A DNA stretch of 64,000 nucleotides from Parabacteroides sp. TM07-1AC. GTDB taxonomy: Bacteria > Bacteroidota > Bacteroidia > Bacteroidales > Tannerellaceae. Shown piece by piece: positions 8,092-17,161 of this stretch. A program made the translations under genes and the position numbers. Below the pieces are notes generated by a model. It had not been told where the DNA came from, did no database searches, and saw only the letters and a program-made list of their open reading frames with translations. Each line of letters starts with the position of its first letter. Position 1 is the stretch's first letter. The stretch covers positions 62,001 to 126,000 of the forward strand of contig NZ_QUKD01000014.1 of assembly GCF_003480915.1 (NCBI RefSeq), in the 5' to 3' direction.

Positions 8092-8799
8092 ATGAAAAAG
8101 ATTAATGTTTTAGTTGCTACGGTTATTGTAGCGTTGGGCGTTTCTGCCACATCTTGTGACTCAAAAAGAAGTGCGAGCCTGAAAACTGGTGCGGATAGCG
8201 CGAGCTATGCAATCGGTATTGCGAACGGAAGTATGTTCAAACAGAATCTGGAAGGTATGCCTGGCGGTCCTGTGAATATAGACGATCTGTTGGCAGGTTT
8301 CGAAGCAGCTTTGAAGAGCGACACTACTGGTGCGAAGATGACTATGGAACAGGCTCAGGCTTATCTGAATACTTATTTCGTAGAGGCTCAGGCTAAAGAA
8401 GCCCAAAAAGCAAAAGATGAAGGTGATAAATTCCTTGCTGAAAACAAAACGAAAGAAGGCGTTATCACAACAGAAAGCGGCTTGCAATATAAAGTAGAAA
8501 CTGAAGGTACAGGTGCAAAACCTACAAAAGAAGATAAAGTAAAAGTACATTATACGGGTACATTACTGGATGGAACTACATTCGATAGCTCTGTAGAACG
8601 TGGTGAACCGGCTGAGTTCGGTGTAGACCGTGTGATTCCGGGATGGACAGAAGTTCTGCAGATCATGCCGGTTGGTTCTAAATATATAGTTTGGGTTCCT
8701 TCTGAACTAGGTTATGGCCAACAGCCTCCTCGCGGAAGCAATATCAAACCGAACAGCGTTTTGAAATTTGAAGTAGAATTATTGGATATCGTAAAATAA
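8092..8799 (+). CDS. FKBP-type peptidyl-prolyl isomerase, lipoprotein
   Basis: This 235-residue paralogue of the preceding gene is exported. It has a signal peptide and a lipobox ending VSATSC at Cys22, then an N-terminal helical domain (about 35-125, with 'ASYAIGIANGSMFKQNLEG') and a C-terminal FKBP domain (about 135-235) with 'VKVHYTGTLLDGTTFDSS' and 'VIPGWTEVLQIMPVGSKYIVWVPSELGYG'. The likely role is as a periplasmic folding helper for envelope proteins, as for Mip/FkpA. The last gene of the pair, it is followed by a clear intrinsic terminator. Confidence 0.93.
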   Translation: MKKINVLVATVIVALGVSATSCDSKRSASLKTGADSASYAIGIANGSMFKQNLEGMPGGPVNIDDLLAGFEAALKSDTTGAKMTMEQAQAYLNTYFVEAQAKEAQKAKDEGDKFLAENKTKEGVITTESGLQYKVETEGTGAKPTKEDKVKVHYTGTLLDGTTFDSSVERGEPAEFGVDRVIPGWTEVLQIMPVGSKYIVWVPSELGYGQQPPRGSNIKPNSVLKFEVELLDIVK

Positions 8800-8837
8800 G
8801 GCGATAAAAAGAAACTCTACATTTTGTAGATAAAGAG

Positions 8838-8877
8838 GCGGGTAAATTATGCTAAAAAGCATTATTTGCCCGCTTTT
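8838..8877 (+). terminator. Intrinsic terminator after the FKBP pair
   Basis: The arms at 8838-8852 and 8859-8873 (GCGGGTAAATTATGC / GCATTATTTGCCCGC) pair with one wobble and one mismatch. A 6-nt loop lies between them and TTTT follows. Confidence 0.8.
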
Positions 8878-8934
8878 ATTATTTATTTACTACTTTTTTT
8901 CTTTCAGAATGATAGATTGTTGAAAATAATTATA

Positions 8935-8942
8935 TACTTTTG
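8935..8942 (+). promoter_or_regulatory. -7 element for the Lrp-type regulator
   Basis: TACTTTTG fits TAnnTTTG, 41 bp before the start codon. The neighbouring sequence is AT-rich and no good -33 element is seen. Confidence 0.4.
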
Positions 8943-8983
8943 ATATATAAATAACAAGAGCGTATAATAAAGCGATAGAGAAG

Positions 8984-9451
8984 ATGGAGAAAATAGACAA
9001 ACTGGACCGGCAGATATTGAACATTATTTCAAAGAATGCCAGGATTCCTTTCAAGGATGTAGCTGAAGAGTGTGGCGTGTCGCGTGCAGCCATTCATCAA
9101 CGGGTACAGCGCATGATTGATATGAATGTGATCGTTGGGTCGGGTTATCATATTAATCCTAAGATTCTGGGATATAACACCTGTACATACATCGGGGTAA
9201 AGTTGGAACGCGGTTCCATGTATAAAGATGTAGTACCTGAGTTCGAGAAGATACCGGAGGTGGTTGAATGTCATTTTACAACAGGTCCGTATACTATGCT
9301 GATCAAATTGTATGCACGCGACAATGAGCACCTGATGGAATTGTTAAACTCTAAGATTCAAGAAATACCGGGTGTTACGGCTACAGAAACATTGATATCT
9401 TTGCGTCAGAGTGTAAAACGCGAGATTCCTATCTGCAACATAAACGAATAA
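8984..9451 (+). CDS. Lrp/AsnC family transcriptional regulator
   Basis: The 155-residue protein has an N-terminal winged helix-turn-helix (about 4-60, 'KLDRQILNIISKNARIPFKDVAEECGVSRAAIHQRVQRM') and a C-terminal ligand-binding ACT-like RAM domain (about 70-150). Members usually bind an amino acid and form octamers that wrap DNA. The gene stands alone between two terminators with its own -7 element, so it could regulate itself, and the target genes cannot be named from context. The ATG at 8984 gives the standard family start. Confidence 0.92.
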   Translation: MEKIDKLDRQILNIISKNARIPFKDVAEECGVSRAAIHQRVQRMIDMNVIVGSGYHINPKILGYNTCTYIGVKLERGSMYKDVVPEFEKIPEVVECHFTTGPYTMLIKLYARDNEHLMELLNSKIQEIPGVTATETLISLRQSVKREIPICNINE

Positions 9452-9470
9452 AATATTCTAAAAAATAGAA

Positions 9471-9503
9471 GCCCGGCCTCCTGGTGAGTAGCCGGGCTTT
9501 TTT
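9471..9503 (+). terminator. Intrinsic terminator after the Lrp gene
   Basis: Perfect 7-bp arms GCCCGGC (9471-9477) and GCCGGGC (9491-9497) are followed by six T and preceded by an A-rich stretch. Confidence 0.85.
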
Positions 9504-9520
9504 ATATTCACGGCAATTAC

Positions 9521-9528
9521 TACTTTTG
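9521..9528 (+). promoter_or_regulatory. -7 element for the subtilase-xseA operon
   Basis: TACTTTTG fits TAnnTTTG, 22 bp before the start. TTTT at 9498-9501, inside the T-run of the preceding terminator, sits at the -33 position. Confidence 0.45.
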
Positions 9529-9550
9529 TAGGGTTGAGTTATATGATTCC

Positions 9551-10927
9551 ATGAAAAAATATATAGGACTGTTCATTTTATTATGTTGTTTTTCTTCGTG
9601 GCTTACTGCCGGAGAAAACTACTGCTTCCGTGTCTATCTGAAAGATAAAGGCGACTCCGGGTTTTCTGTAGATGAACCGGAGGCATTCCTGTCGAAAGAG
9701 TCTATCCAGCGGCGTAAAAAGACGGGAATACCTGTTACCGCTTCTGATCTGCCTATTTCAAGGGCTTACCTGGATACATTGGTTGCCAGTGGCGGAGAAC
9801 CTGTTGTGCAGAGTAAATGGCTTTCGACCGTAGTTGTTACCAGCAAGGATAGTACTGTTGCCGACCGGCTGAAAGAACTGACCATGGTCGATTCAGTGAA
9901 ATGGGTATGGAAAGGGAATGATGTGGTTCCTGCTCAGGAGGACGACCAGGAAATCCGCCTGTCTCCAACAGATACACCTCTGAAAGCAAAATATGGATAT
10001 GCGGAAAACCAGATTAAGATGCTGAACGGGGTTAAATTGCATGAAGCCGGATTCAGGGGAGAAGGAATGCGTGTGGCTGTGATCGATGCCGGCTTCCGGA
10101 ATGTCGACCGTATCTGTGTATTCGATTCCCTGCAGCTGATCGGAACGCACAATGTGATTTATCCGGGGCGCAGCGTCTATGAGGCGGATGATCACGGAAC
10201 GAAAGTATTATCCTGTATGGCTGCCAATATGCCCGGTATAATGGTCGGTACGGCTCCTAAAGCCTCTTATCTGTTGATCAAGAGTGAAGACAGCGATTCG
10301 GAATATCCGATAGAAGAAGATTATTGGGCTGCGGCTGTCGAATATGCGGATAGTGTAGGTGTAGATGTCATTTCTTCTTCTTTGGGTTATTTTGCTTTTG
10401 ATGCGGACGAACTGTCTTATGATCAGGCTGCCCTTGACGGGAAAAGTTCATTGATCAGTCAGGCAGCCCATATAGCCGGACAAAAAGGTATCCTGATGTT
10501 TTGTAGTGCCGGAAATGAAGGAAACGGCAGTTGGGGAAAAATCACTTTCCCTTCGGATGCTTCGGATATCCTGACGGTAGGATCAGTCACGGAAGATAAG
10601 AAGAAAAGTATTTTCAGCTCTGTCGGTTTTACTGCCGATTACCGTGTGAAACCGGATGTTGTCGCATTGGGATCAGGCAGTTGTGTGATCGATCCGTATG
10701 GGAATATCCGTTATGCCAGTGGAACTTCTTTCGCAACGCCTATATTGGCCGGAATGGGTGTCTGTCTGTGGCAGGCATTGCCGGAATTGACCAATAAAGA
10801 GATCATTGCTTTATTACAGGAAATGTCAAGCCAATCCAAACGGCCTGATGCTGAGTTGGGATATGGTATACCGAATATCTATAAAGCCTATAAGAAAGGA
10901 ATGCAATATGCCAGGACAGAACATTAA
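9551..10927 (+). CDS. Secreted S8 family serine peptidase (subtilase)
   Basis: This is a subtilisin-like endopeptidase of 458 residues. A signal peptide (about 1-20) is followed by a propeptide-like region (about 25-125) and the S8 domain (about 145-440). The catalytic triad is complete: D179 in 'VAVIDAGF', H215 in 'DDHGTKV' and S393 in 'GTSFATP', with the oxyanion Asn in 'SAGNEG' (N322). It ends soon after the catalytic domain and has no C-terminal sorting domain, so it is probably periplasmic or surface-bound. Its substrate is unknown. The last 20 bp overlap the start of xseA, so export and DNA-repair genes share a transcript here. Confidence 0.92.
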   Translation: MKKYIGLFILLCCFSSWLTAGENYCFRVYLKDKGDSGFSVDEPEAFLSKESIQRRKKTGIPVTASDLPISRAYLDTLVASGGEPVVQSKWLSTVVVTSKDSTVADRLKELTMVDSVKWVWKGNDVVPAQEDDQEIRLSPTDTPLKAKYGYAENQIKMLNGVKLHEAGFRGEGMRVAVIDAGFRNVDRICVFDSLQLIGTHNVIYPGRSVYEADDHGTKVLSCMAANMPGIMVGTAPKASYLLIKSEDSDSEYPIEEDYWAAAVEYADSVGVDVISSSLGYFAFDADELSYDQAALDGKSSLISQAAHIAGQKGILMFCSAGNEGNGSWGKITFPSDASDILTVGSVTEDKKKSIFSSVGFTADYRVKPDVVALGSGSCVIDPYGNIRYASGTSFATPILAGMGVCLWQALPELTNKEIIALLQEMSSQSKRPDAELGYGIPNIYKAYKKGMQYARTEH

Positions 10928-12251
10928 TTCGGAATATACGGGAAATGAGCGCAGGGAGTTCTCTTTGTTGGAGCTGAACAATCGGATCCATTCCGCTATC
11001 AGCGAAGCTTTTCCCGGCACTTGCTGGGTACGCGCAGAGATGAGTGATGTGCGGACAAATGCATCTTCCGGCCATTGTTACCTGGAGTTTATCGAAAAGA
11101 ATCCGGTTACCGGACAATTGGTGGCAAAGGCGCGTGGCTCGATATGGGCGAAGACGTTCCGGATGCTGAAGCCTTATTTTGAGATGGAGACCGGACAGTT
11201 ATTTGCATCCGGGTTAAAGGTGTTGGTAAAGATCTCTGTGGAATTTCATGAGTTATACGGATACAGCCTGACGGTGTTGGATATCGATCCGGCTTATACG
11301 TTGGGGGATATGTTGAGGAAGCGGATGGAGATTATACGCCAGTTGAAAGAGGAGGGTGTATTTGCATTGAATAAGGAATTGCCGTTCCCTGTCCTGCCGA
11401 AACGTATTGCCGTCATTACTTCTCCTACGGCTGCCGGTTATGAAGATTTTCTGAATCAGCTGGAGGGTAATAAAGCCGGTTATTCTTTCTATACCAAATT
11501 GTTTCCTGCCTTGATGCAGGGAGAAAGGACAGAGGAGTCGGTTATCGCTGCACTCGACCGTATATATCGCCATATGGATTGTTTTGATGTAGTCGTGATC
11601 ATTCGTGGCGGTGGTTCTACGTCTGACCTGAATAGTTTCGATTCTTACCTGCTGGCAGCGAACTGTGCGCAGTTCCCGTTGCCTGTAATAACCGGCATCG
11701 GGCATGAACGCGATGATACAATTCTGGATCTGGTCGCTCACACACGGATGAAAACGCCTACTGCGGTGGCTGAGTTTCTGATCGGTCGTATGGACGCCGC
11801 TGCCGAAGAGTTGGAAGAGCTTCAGCAGGATGTGAGTGAACTGGCTACCGACATTTTGTTGAAACAGAAAAACTTTCTGCAATTGCTGGGCGCACGTTTG
11901 CCGGTGATCGTAACGAACCGGATCGAGCGTAACCGTTCGTTTTTGCAAATGGTCGGTAATAAACTGCCGTCTTCGGTTTCAGCTATGCTGCTTCGTCGCC
12001 GTTCGACTTTGGAAAGTATGCAGATGCAATTGCAGAATCGGGCTACTTCCCGTTTGACAGAAAAGGCTCGTTTTATCCAGCTGACGGAGCAGTTCATCAA
12101 AATGGCTTCTCCCGATTATGTACTGAAACGAGGCTATAGCCTGGCCCTCAAAGACGGCAAAATAATTAAACATGCCACCGAACTGAGTTCCGGCGACGAA
12201 CTGGTTACCCGGTTTGCGGATGGGGATGTGAAGAGTATCGTTAAAAAATAA
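10908..12251 (+). CDS. xseA: Exodeoxyribonuclease VII large subunit
   Basis: XseA and XseB form exonuclease VII, which degrades single-stranded DNA from both ends in repair and recombination. The 447-residue protein has an N-terminal OB-fold domain (about 10-120, 'FSLLELNNRIHSAISEAFPGTCWVRAEMSD'), the catalytic region with 'RIAVITSPTAAGYEDFL', 'DVVVIIRGGGSTSDLNSFD' and 'PVITGIGHERDDTILDLVAHTRMKTPTAVAEFL', a long coiled coil (about 310-420) that binds XseB, and the short C-terminal 'RGYSLALKDGKII' segment. The open frame extends upstream, but ATG 10908 has AGGA eight bases before it and starts at the family's N-terminus. Confidence 0.96.
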   Translation: MPGQNINSEYTGNERREFSLLELNNRIHSAISEAFPGTCWVRAEMSDVRTNASSGHCYLEFIEKNPVTGQLVAKARGSIWAKTFRMLKPYFEMETGQLFASGLKVLVKISVEFHELYGYSLTVLDIDPAYTLGDMLRKRMEIIRQLKEEGVFALNKELPFPVLPKRIAVITSPTAAGYEDFLNQLEGNKAGYSFYTKLFPALMQGERTEESVIAALDRIYRHMDCFDVVVIIRGGGSTSDLNSFDSYLLAANCAQFPLPVITGIGHERDDTILDLVAHTRMKTPTAVAEFLIGRMDAAAEELEELQQDVSELATDILLKQKNFLQLLGARLPVIVTNRIERNRSFLQMVGNKLPSSVSAMLLRRRSTLESMQMQLQNRATSRLTEKARFIQLTEQFIKMASPDYVLKRGYSLALKDGKIIKHATELSSGDELVTRFADGDVKSIVKK

Positions 12252-12264
12252 ATCATTCCGATAT

Positions 12265-12462
12265 ATGACAAAGAAAGAGGAAACATACAATGAAGCAGTA
12301 GAAAAACTGCGTAAAATCGTAGCCGATATAGAGAACGGCGAACTGGATGTGGATGTCCTTTCCGAGAAAGTGAAGGAAGCGACCCGGCTGATCAAATTGT
12401 GTAAGGAGAAATTATATAAAGTAGACGAAGAAGTTAAAAAGGTACTGGAGGAACTGGAATAA
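12265..12462 (+). CDS. xseB: Exodeoxyribonuclease VII small subunit
   Basis: This 65-residue, all-helical, highly charged protein begins '[39 protein letters not shown]', which is the XseB signature. Several copies coat the XseA coiled coil to make the active enzyme. It lies 13 bp after xseA and its stop overlaps the ispD start (TAATG), so it is coupled on both sides. Confidence 0.95.
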   Translation: MTKKEETYNEAVEKLRKIVADIENGELDVDVLSEKVKEATRLIKLCKEKLYKVDEEVKKVLEELE

Positions 12463-13175
12463 TGCGTAAATACGTTCTGATCGTTGCCGGAGGGAAAGGA
12501 CTTCGGATGGGCGGAGACCTGCCAAAGCAGTTTATCCCGCTGGAGGGGAAACCTGTCCTGATGCATACGCTGGAAGCGTTTCATCGGTGGGATGCTTCGG
12601 CTGAACTGGTGTTGGTTCTTCCCGAAGATCATCAGTCTTATTGGAATATGCTTTGTCGTGAAATCGGATGCAAAGTACCTCACCGGATTGCTAATGGCGG
12701 GGAGACGCGTTTTCATTCCGTTCGGAACGGTTTGCAATTCCTTTCGGAAGAAATTGGAAATACATCCGGGAGAAATGAAAAAGTCCTGATAGCGGTGCAT
12801 GACGGCGTACGCCCGTTTGTCTCTTCCGAAGTGATTGCTGCCTGTTTCGATGAAGCGGAAAAAAACGGAGCCGCTATTCCCGTTATGCCGATGATCGATT
12901 CCTTACGCGAAACAGACGAAAAAGGCTCTCATCCGGTAGACCGCAACCGTTATTTTGCTGTACAGACGCCGCAAGTGTTTTCTTCCGACCTGTTATTGAA
13001 AGCCTATGAACAAGAGTTTTCTGCTCTTTTTACAGATGATGCATCTGTCGTGGAAGCGATGGGGGAAGCTATTCACATGGTTACCGGAAACCGGGAGAAT
13101 ATAAAAATTACGACACCTTTTGATTTACTGGTTGCCGAAAGTTTGATTTTACGGGATAAAAGTCTAACGCTGTAA
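12462..13175 (+). CDS. ispD: 2-C-methyl-D-erythritol 4-phosphate cytidylyltransferase
   Basis: IspD joins MEP with CTP in the non-mevalonate route to isoprenoids. The 237-residue protein shows the nucleotide-binding beginning '[34 protein letters not shown]', '[18 protein letters not shown]' in the middle, and '[21 protein letters not shown]' with '[32 protein letters not shown]' near the end, all diagnostic for the family. Length is normal. It is cotranscribed with xseB (1-nt overlap). Confidence 0.97.
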   Translation: MRKYVLIVAGGKGLRMGGDLPKQFIPLEGKPVLMHTLEAFHRWDASAELVLVLPEDHQSYWNMLCREIGCKVPHRIANGGETRFHSVRNGLQFLSEEIGNTSGRNEKVLIAVHDGVRPFVSSEVIAACFDEAEKNGAAIPVMPMIDSLRETDEKGSHPVDRNRYFAVQTPQVFSSDLLLKAYEQEFSALFTDDASVVEAMGEAIHMVTGNRENIKITTPFDLLVAESLILRDKSLTL

Positions 13176-13207
13176 ATCATAAAGTCCGGTATAGTAAGGC
13201 TTTCTGA

Positions 13208-13468
13208 TTTACAGTATTTGCCAACATCTCTTTTTTATTGAACAAATCGTATGCCTCTTATTGTCTGCCAGTTACCAGAGTTATGAATATTCGTATGAAT
13301 GTAGGACCTTTTGTCGGTAGATCGGCATTAGAGTTTAATGTGGGAACAGCGGTTGAGGGTGGCTTGGAGTATCGCAAATATTATGTGGGCTTTTTCTGGT
13401 TCAAAGATATAGCAGGTGAAAGTTATTCCAGAGTAAATCTTTCAGTTGGCTATAAATTTGCATTGTGA
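13208..13468 (+). pseudogene. C-terminal fragment of an outer-membrane beta-barrel protein
   Basis: The frame is open from just after a stop at 13205-13207. The translated part 'MNVGPFVGRSALEFNVGTAVEGGLEYRKYYVGFFWFKDIAG...VNLSVGYKFAL' looks like the last three or four beta strands of a small outer-membrane barrel, ending in the usual strand with a hydrophobic/aromatic terminus. There is no ATG with a signal peptide and no N-terminal part; the only long-frame start is a TTG at 13238. The simplest reading is a decayed remnant left between ispD and recG. Expression as a short peptide cannot be excluded. Confidence 0.4.
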
Positions 13469-13506
13469 CTATAAAAATAATAAATTCGCTGTCCAAATAG
13501 ACAGCT

Positions 13507-15603
13507 ATGCTTGATCTCGACAAACGATCCCTCATGTATCTGCCGGGTGTAGGCCCGAAGAAAGCGGAGATATTACGGAAAGAAGCCGGAATATCTTCGT
13601 ATGAAGATTTGTTGTTTTATTTCCCGTATAAATATATTGACCGCAGTCGTTTTTATAAGGTTTCCGAGATAACGGGGAATATGCCTTATATTCAGTTGAA
13701 GGGGCGTATCCTGTATTATGATACGGTGGGTGAAGGAAGAACCCGCCGTTTGGTTGCCAAGTTTTCCGATGGGACCGGGACGATCGACCTGGTTTGGTTT
13801 AAAGGACTTAATTATGTGACTGATAAATATAAAACGGGAACGGAGTATATCGTATTCGGCAAACCGACTGAATTTGGACATATCTATAATATACCCCATC
13901 CCGATATCGATCCGATCGATCAGGCAGATCAGGTGGCAGCAGGGCTGACCCCTTTTTATAATACTTCGGAAAAGATGAAGAAATCGTTCCTCAATTCGAG
14001 GGCGATCCAGAATTTGCAATATACTTTATTGAGTTCGTTGAACTGGAATTTACCGGAAACGTTGCCGGCGGACGTCTTGTCGCGCATTCAGATGATGCCG
14101 TTGAAAGAGGCGATCCGCAATGTCCATTTCCCCGAATCGACAGAGAAACTGAGACTTGCCCAGTTGCGACTGAAATTCGACGAACTCTTTTTTATACAAT
14201 TGAATATCCTTCGTACCGCCAGCCTGCGTAAACTCAAGCTGAAAGGAATCGTTTTTCCTACTGTCGGAGACTATTTCAACACCTTTTATAAAGAGTATCT
14301 CCCGTTCGAACTGACCGGTGCACAAAAGCGGGTAGTCAAGGAGATCCGTGCCGATATGGGAAGCGGACGGCAGATGAACCGTCTGTTGCAGGGGGATGTG
14401 GGAAGTGGAAAAACATTGGTCGCTTTGCTCTCCATGCTGCTGGCTGTCGATAATCATTGCCAGGCATGTATGATGGCACCGACGGAAATTCTGGCAACGC
14501 AGCATTATGCTACTGTGATGGAGTTTCTGAAGGATATGGATATTCGTGTCGCTTTATTGACCGGATCGACCAAAAAGAAAGAGCGTAATGTACTGTTGCC
14601 GGCTATTGCCAGCGGTGAAATACAGATTGTTATAGGCACGCATGCCTTGATTGAAGAAACAGTCGTGTTCTCGTCGCTGGGGTTGGCTATTATCGATGAA
14701 CAACACCGTTTCGGTGTGGAGCAGCGTTCCCGTTTATGGAAAAAGAATACCGTTGTGCCTCACGTACTGGTAATGACGGCGACGCCGATTCCCCGGACGC
14801 TTGCTATGACCTTGTATGGCGATTTGGATGTGTCCGTTATCGACGAATTGCCACCGGGTCGTAAACCGATTCAGACCGTACACCGTTATGACAATAAAAA
14901 AGCTCAGTTATACGATTTCCTGCGGAAAGAAATTCAGTTGGGACGCCAGGTCTATGTGGTGTATCCGCTGATCGAAGGAAGTGAGAAGCTGGATTATAAG
15001 AATTTGGAAGATGGATTCGAAACCTTTAAGGAAGTCTTTCCCGAATATAAAGTCTGTATGGTACACGGAAAGATGAAAGCAGCGGATAAAGAGACGGAAA
15101 TGCAGAAATTCATTACCGGAGAGGTACAGATATTGATGGCTACGACAGTGATAGAGGTGGGCGTGAATGTGCCGAATGCTTCCGTGATGGTGATTGAAAG
15201 TGCTGAGCGTTTCGGCTTGTCGCAGCTACATCAGTTGCGTGGTCGGGTGGGACGTGGTGCAGAGCAGTCCTATTGCATCCTTGTCTCTTCTTATAAATTA
15301 AGCAATGATACCCGTAAGCGTCTGGAAATAATGGTGAACAGCAATAACGGATTTGAAATAGCCGAGGCCGATCTCCGTCTCCGGGGACATGGTGATCTGG
15401 AAGGAACGCAGCAAAGCGGAGAGGGACTGGACCTTAAAATAGCGAATTTGGCAGCCGATGGTCAGATACTTCAATATGCCCGCGATATTGCACAGGAAGT
15501 TTTGGACAAAGACCCGGAGTTACTGTCCGAACCTAACCGGATTTTGAACGAAAGGTTAAAAACTCTTTTCACAAGAAAGATAAACTGGGGAATGATTAGT
15601 TGA
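13507..15603 (+). CDS. recG: ATP-dependent DNA helicase RecG
   Basis: RecG reverses stalled replication forks and branch-migrates Holliday junctions. The 698-residue protein has an N-terminal wedge/OB domain (about 1-190, starting 'YLPGVGPKKAEILRKE'), helicase motif I 'LLQGDVGSGKTLVALLSML' near residue 300, motif II as DEQH ('LAIIDEQHRFGVEQR'), motif III 'VMTATPIPRTLAMTLYGDLDVS', and the C-terminal helicase lobe with 'ATTVIEVGVNVPNASVMVIESAERFGLSQLHQLRGRVGRG', followed by the RecG-specific tail. Full length. The start lies 38 bp after the barrel fragment. Confidence 0.97.
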   Translation: MLDLDKRSLMYLPGVGPKKAEILRKEAGISSYEDLLFYFPYKYIDRSRFYKVSEITGNMPYIQLKGRILYYDTVGEGRTRRLVAKFSDGTGTIDLVWFKGLNYVTDKYKTGTEYIVFGKPTEFGHIYNIPHPDIDPIDQADQVAAGLTPFYNTSEKMKKSFLNSRAIQNLQYTLLSSLNWNLPETLPADVLSRIQMMPLKEAIRNVHFPESTEKLRLAQLRLKFDELFFIQLNILRTASLRKLKLKGIVFPTVGDYFNTFYKEYLPFELTGAQKRVVKEIRADMGSGRQMNRLLQGDVGSGKTLVALLSMLLAVDNHCQACMMAPTEILATQHYATVMEFLKDMDIRVALLTGSTKKKERNVLLPAIASGEIQIVIGTHALIEETVVFSSLGLAIIDEQHRFGVEQRSRLWKKNTVVPHVLVMTATPIPRTLAMTLYGDLDVSVIDELPPGRKPIQTVHRYDNKKAQLYDFLRKEIQLGRQVYVVYPLIEGSEKLDYKNLEDGFETFKEVFPEYKVCMVHGKMKAADKETEMQKFITGEVQILMATTVIEVGVNVPNASVMVIESAERFGLSQLHQLRGRVGRGAEQSYCILVSSYKLSNDTRKRLEIMVNSNNGFEIAEADLRLRGHGDLEGTQQSGEGLDLKIANLAADGQILQYARDIAQEVLDKDPELLSEPNRILNERLKTLFTRKINWGMIS

Positions 15604-15802
15604 TGTGTTGTAAAACATATTTTCAGCAGAGCTTTTGTTTTTCAATGTAATACGGGTGTGGTTTTAAGTTTCTTTACTTTCATTGCGGAAATTTTTCCGG
15701 ATTGTGTTTTGTCAACTTGCTCAAAATAACGAACTTTGGTCGATTTGTAAAAAATAGGGTCTGTTTCACAGCTTATTTTACTCCTGGATTCCATTTCGAA
15801 AA

Positions 15803-17068
15803 ATGATAAAAATGAAGATAAGAACACTACTTTTTATTTGTTGTACTACCCTCATGGCATCGGCAGTTTCGGCACAGCCTAAAGGGGAAGATACTCCAAA
15901 GCAGACTATACATATAGTGAAAATGGACAAACGCGTATCTGAACTGATGGCTGACCGCGTCACTATCCGTAAAGATATGGGTTTGAAAGAACTGGCCGAA
16001 ATCAATGCCCGTGTTGATGAAACACTGGCTGATAAAGAAGCTCTCATGTTTCCCGCAGACGAGTTGTACGGCTCAAATTGGGATACCCGTTGGGTTGATC
16101 CTTTCCGTGGTGGCTCCAAAGTAGAAATGCCTGATTCATGTGAAATAGATTGTTCGACATTTATACTTCCCATTGATACTATGACACGGGTTACTTCCAA
16201 ATATGGTCCTCGTCGTCGCCGTATGCATAAGGGGATTGACCTGAAGGTTCAGATCGGTGATACGATCCGTGCCGCATTTGACGGAAAAGTCCGTATTCGT
16301 AATTTCGAACGTCGTGGATACGGCAATTATCTGGTGGTTCGCCATCCGAACGGACTGGAAACTGTATACGGTCATTTATCGAAAATGTTAGTGAATGTAA
16401 ATGATATTGTACGCGCAGGTGATCCGATCGCATTAGGAGGAAATACCGGACGTTCTACCGGTTCCCATCTTCACTTTGAAACCCGCTTCCTGGGACAGGC
16501 TATCAATCCGGCCGACATTATTGACTTCGAAAACTCTGTGCCTCACCAGGATACTTATGTATTCCATAATATAAAGATTAACGGACGCAAGAGTAATATT
16601 TATACTTCTTCCAGCGACCAAATGGTTTACCACCGTGTGAAATCGGGTGATACGCTGGGTAAGATTGCACGTATGTACGGAACCAGCGTGAATGAGCTTT
16701 GCCGTTTGAACGGTATTAAGAGTACTTCAATGCTTCGCTTAGGTCAGTCTATTCGGTGCAGTGCAGGTAGAAGTTCAAGCGTAGCTGCTAAATCGGAGGC
16801 TAAACCGGCTGCAGCAAAAGCAACGACGACTGTGGCTGCTAAAACAACTAAGACAACAACCGTAGAGGCCGTGACACCTGTTGCTTCACTGACAGGAAAT
16901 GCTTCAACAGCTCAGGCTGCAGAACCTGTTTATCACCGTATCAAGAGCGGCGATACGCTGGGGGCCTTGGCTGCTAAATATGGAACAACTGTCAGCAAGT
17001 TGTGTGAGATGAACGGAATATCCAAGACAACCGTATTGAAACTGGGACGTTCCATCCGTTGTAAATAA
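15803..17068 (+). CDS. M23 family metallopeptidase with two LysM domains
   Basis: This is a secreted cell-wall hydrolase or its regulator. Residues 1-25 are a signal peptide. The M23 (LytM) domain (about 130-240) has 'KYGPRRRRMHKGIDLKVQIGD' with the metal-ligand H-x3-D, and 'STGSHLHFETRF' with the H-x-H pair, so the zinc site appears intact. Two LysM peptidoglycan-binding domains follow (about 274-318 and 377-421), both starting 'VYHR-KSGDTLG' and ending 'SIRC', joined by an Ala/Thr/Lys-rich linker. Expected action is endopeptidase cleavage of peptide crosslinks during division or growth. ATG 15812 is an alternative start three codons in. Single gene with a terminator after it. Confidence 0.92.
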   Translation: MIKMKIRTLLFICCTTLMASAVSAQPKGEDTPKQTIHIVKMDKRVSELMADRVTIRKDMGLKELAEINARVDETLADKEALMFPADELYGSNWDTRWVDPFRGGSKVEMPDSCEIDCSTFILPIDTMTRVTSKYGPRRRRMHKGIDLKVQIGDTIRAAFDGKVRIRNFERRGYGNYLVVRHPNGLETVYGHLSKMLVNVNDIVRAGDPIALGGNTGRSTGSHLHFETRFLGQAINPADIIDFENSVPHQDTYVFHNIKINGRKSNIYTSSSDQMVYHRVKSGDTLGKIARMYGTSVNELCRLNGIKSTSMLRLGQSIRCSAGRSSSVAAKSEAKPAAAKATTTVAAKTTKTTTVEAVTPVASLTGNASTAQAAEPVYHRIKSGDTLGALAAKYGTTVSKLCEMNGISKTTVLKLGRSIRCK

Positions 17069-17087
17069 GTTATTTTTAAGATAAAGG

Positions 17088-17127
17088 AAAGGCACAGCTG
17101 GAAACAACATCTGTGCCTTTGTTGTTT
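17088..17127 (+). terminator. Intrinsic terminator after the M23 peptidase
   Basis: Ten-base arms AAAGGCACAG (17088-17097) and CTGTGCCTTT (17111-17120) pair perfectly, followed by a T-rich run. Confidence 0.8.
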
Positions 17128-17133
17128 TTTTAC

Positions 17134-17141
17134 TATCTTTG
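17134..17141 (+). promoter_or_regulatory. -7 element for the DUF1599-DoxX operon
   Basis: TATCTTTG fits TAnnTTTG, 20 bp before the start codon and just after the upstream terminator. No -33 TTTG at standard spacing. Confidence 0.45.
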
Positions 17142-17161
17142 CGGCATAATATATTTAGTAT

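Noticed and set aside
10806..10907. Longer xseA start upstream inside the subtilase gene
   Set aside because: The extra residues do not resemble exonuclease VII, and ATG 10908 has a good ribosome-binding site and the normal family N-terminus.
11979..12800. A 273-codon minus-strand frame across the ends of xseA, xseB and ispD
   Set aside because: It spans three clear plus-strand genes, has a Ser/Phe-rich composition and no start signal.
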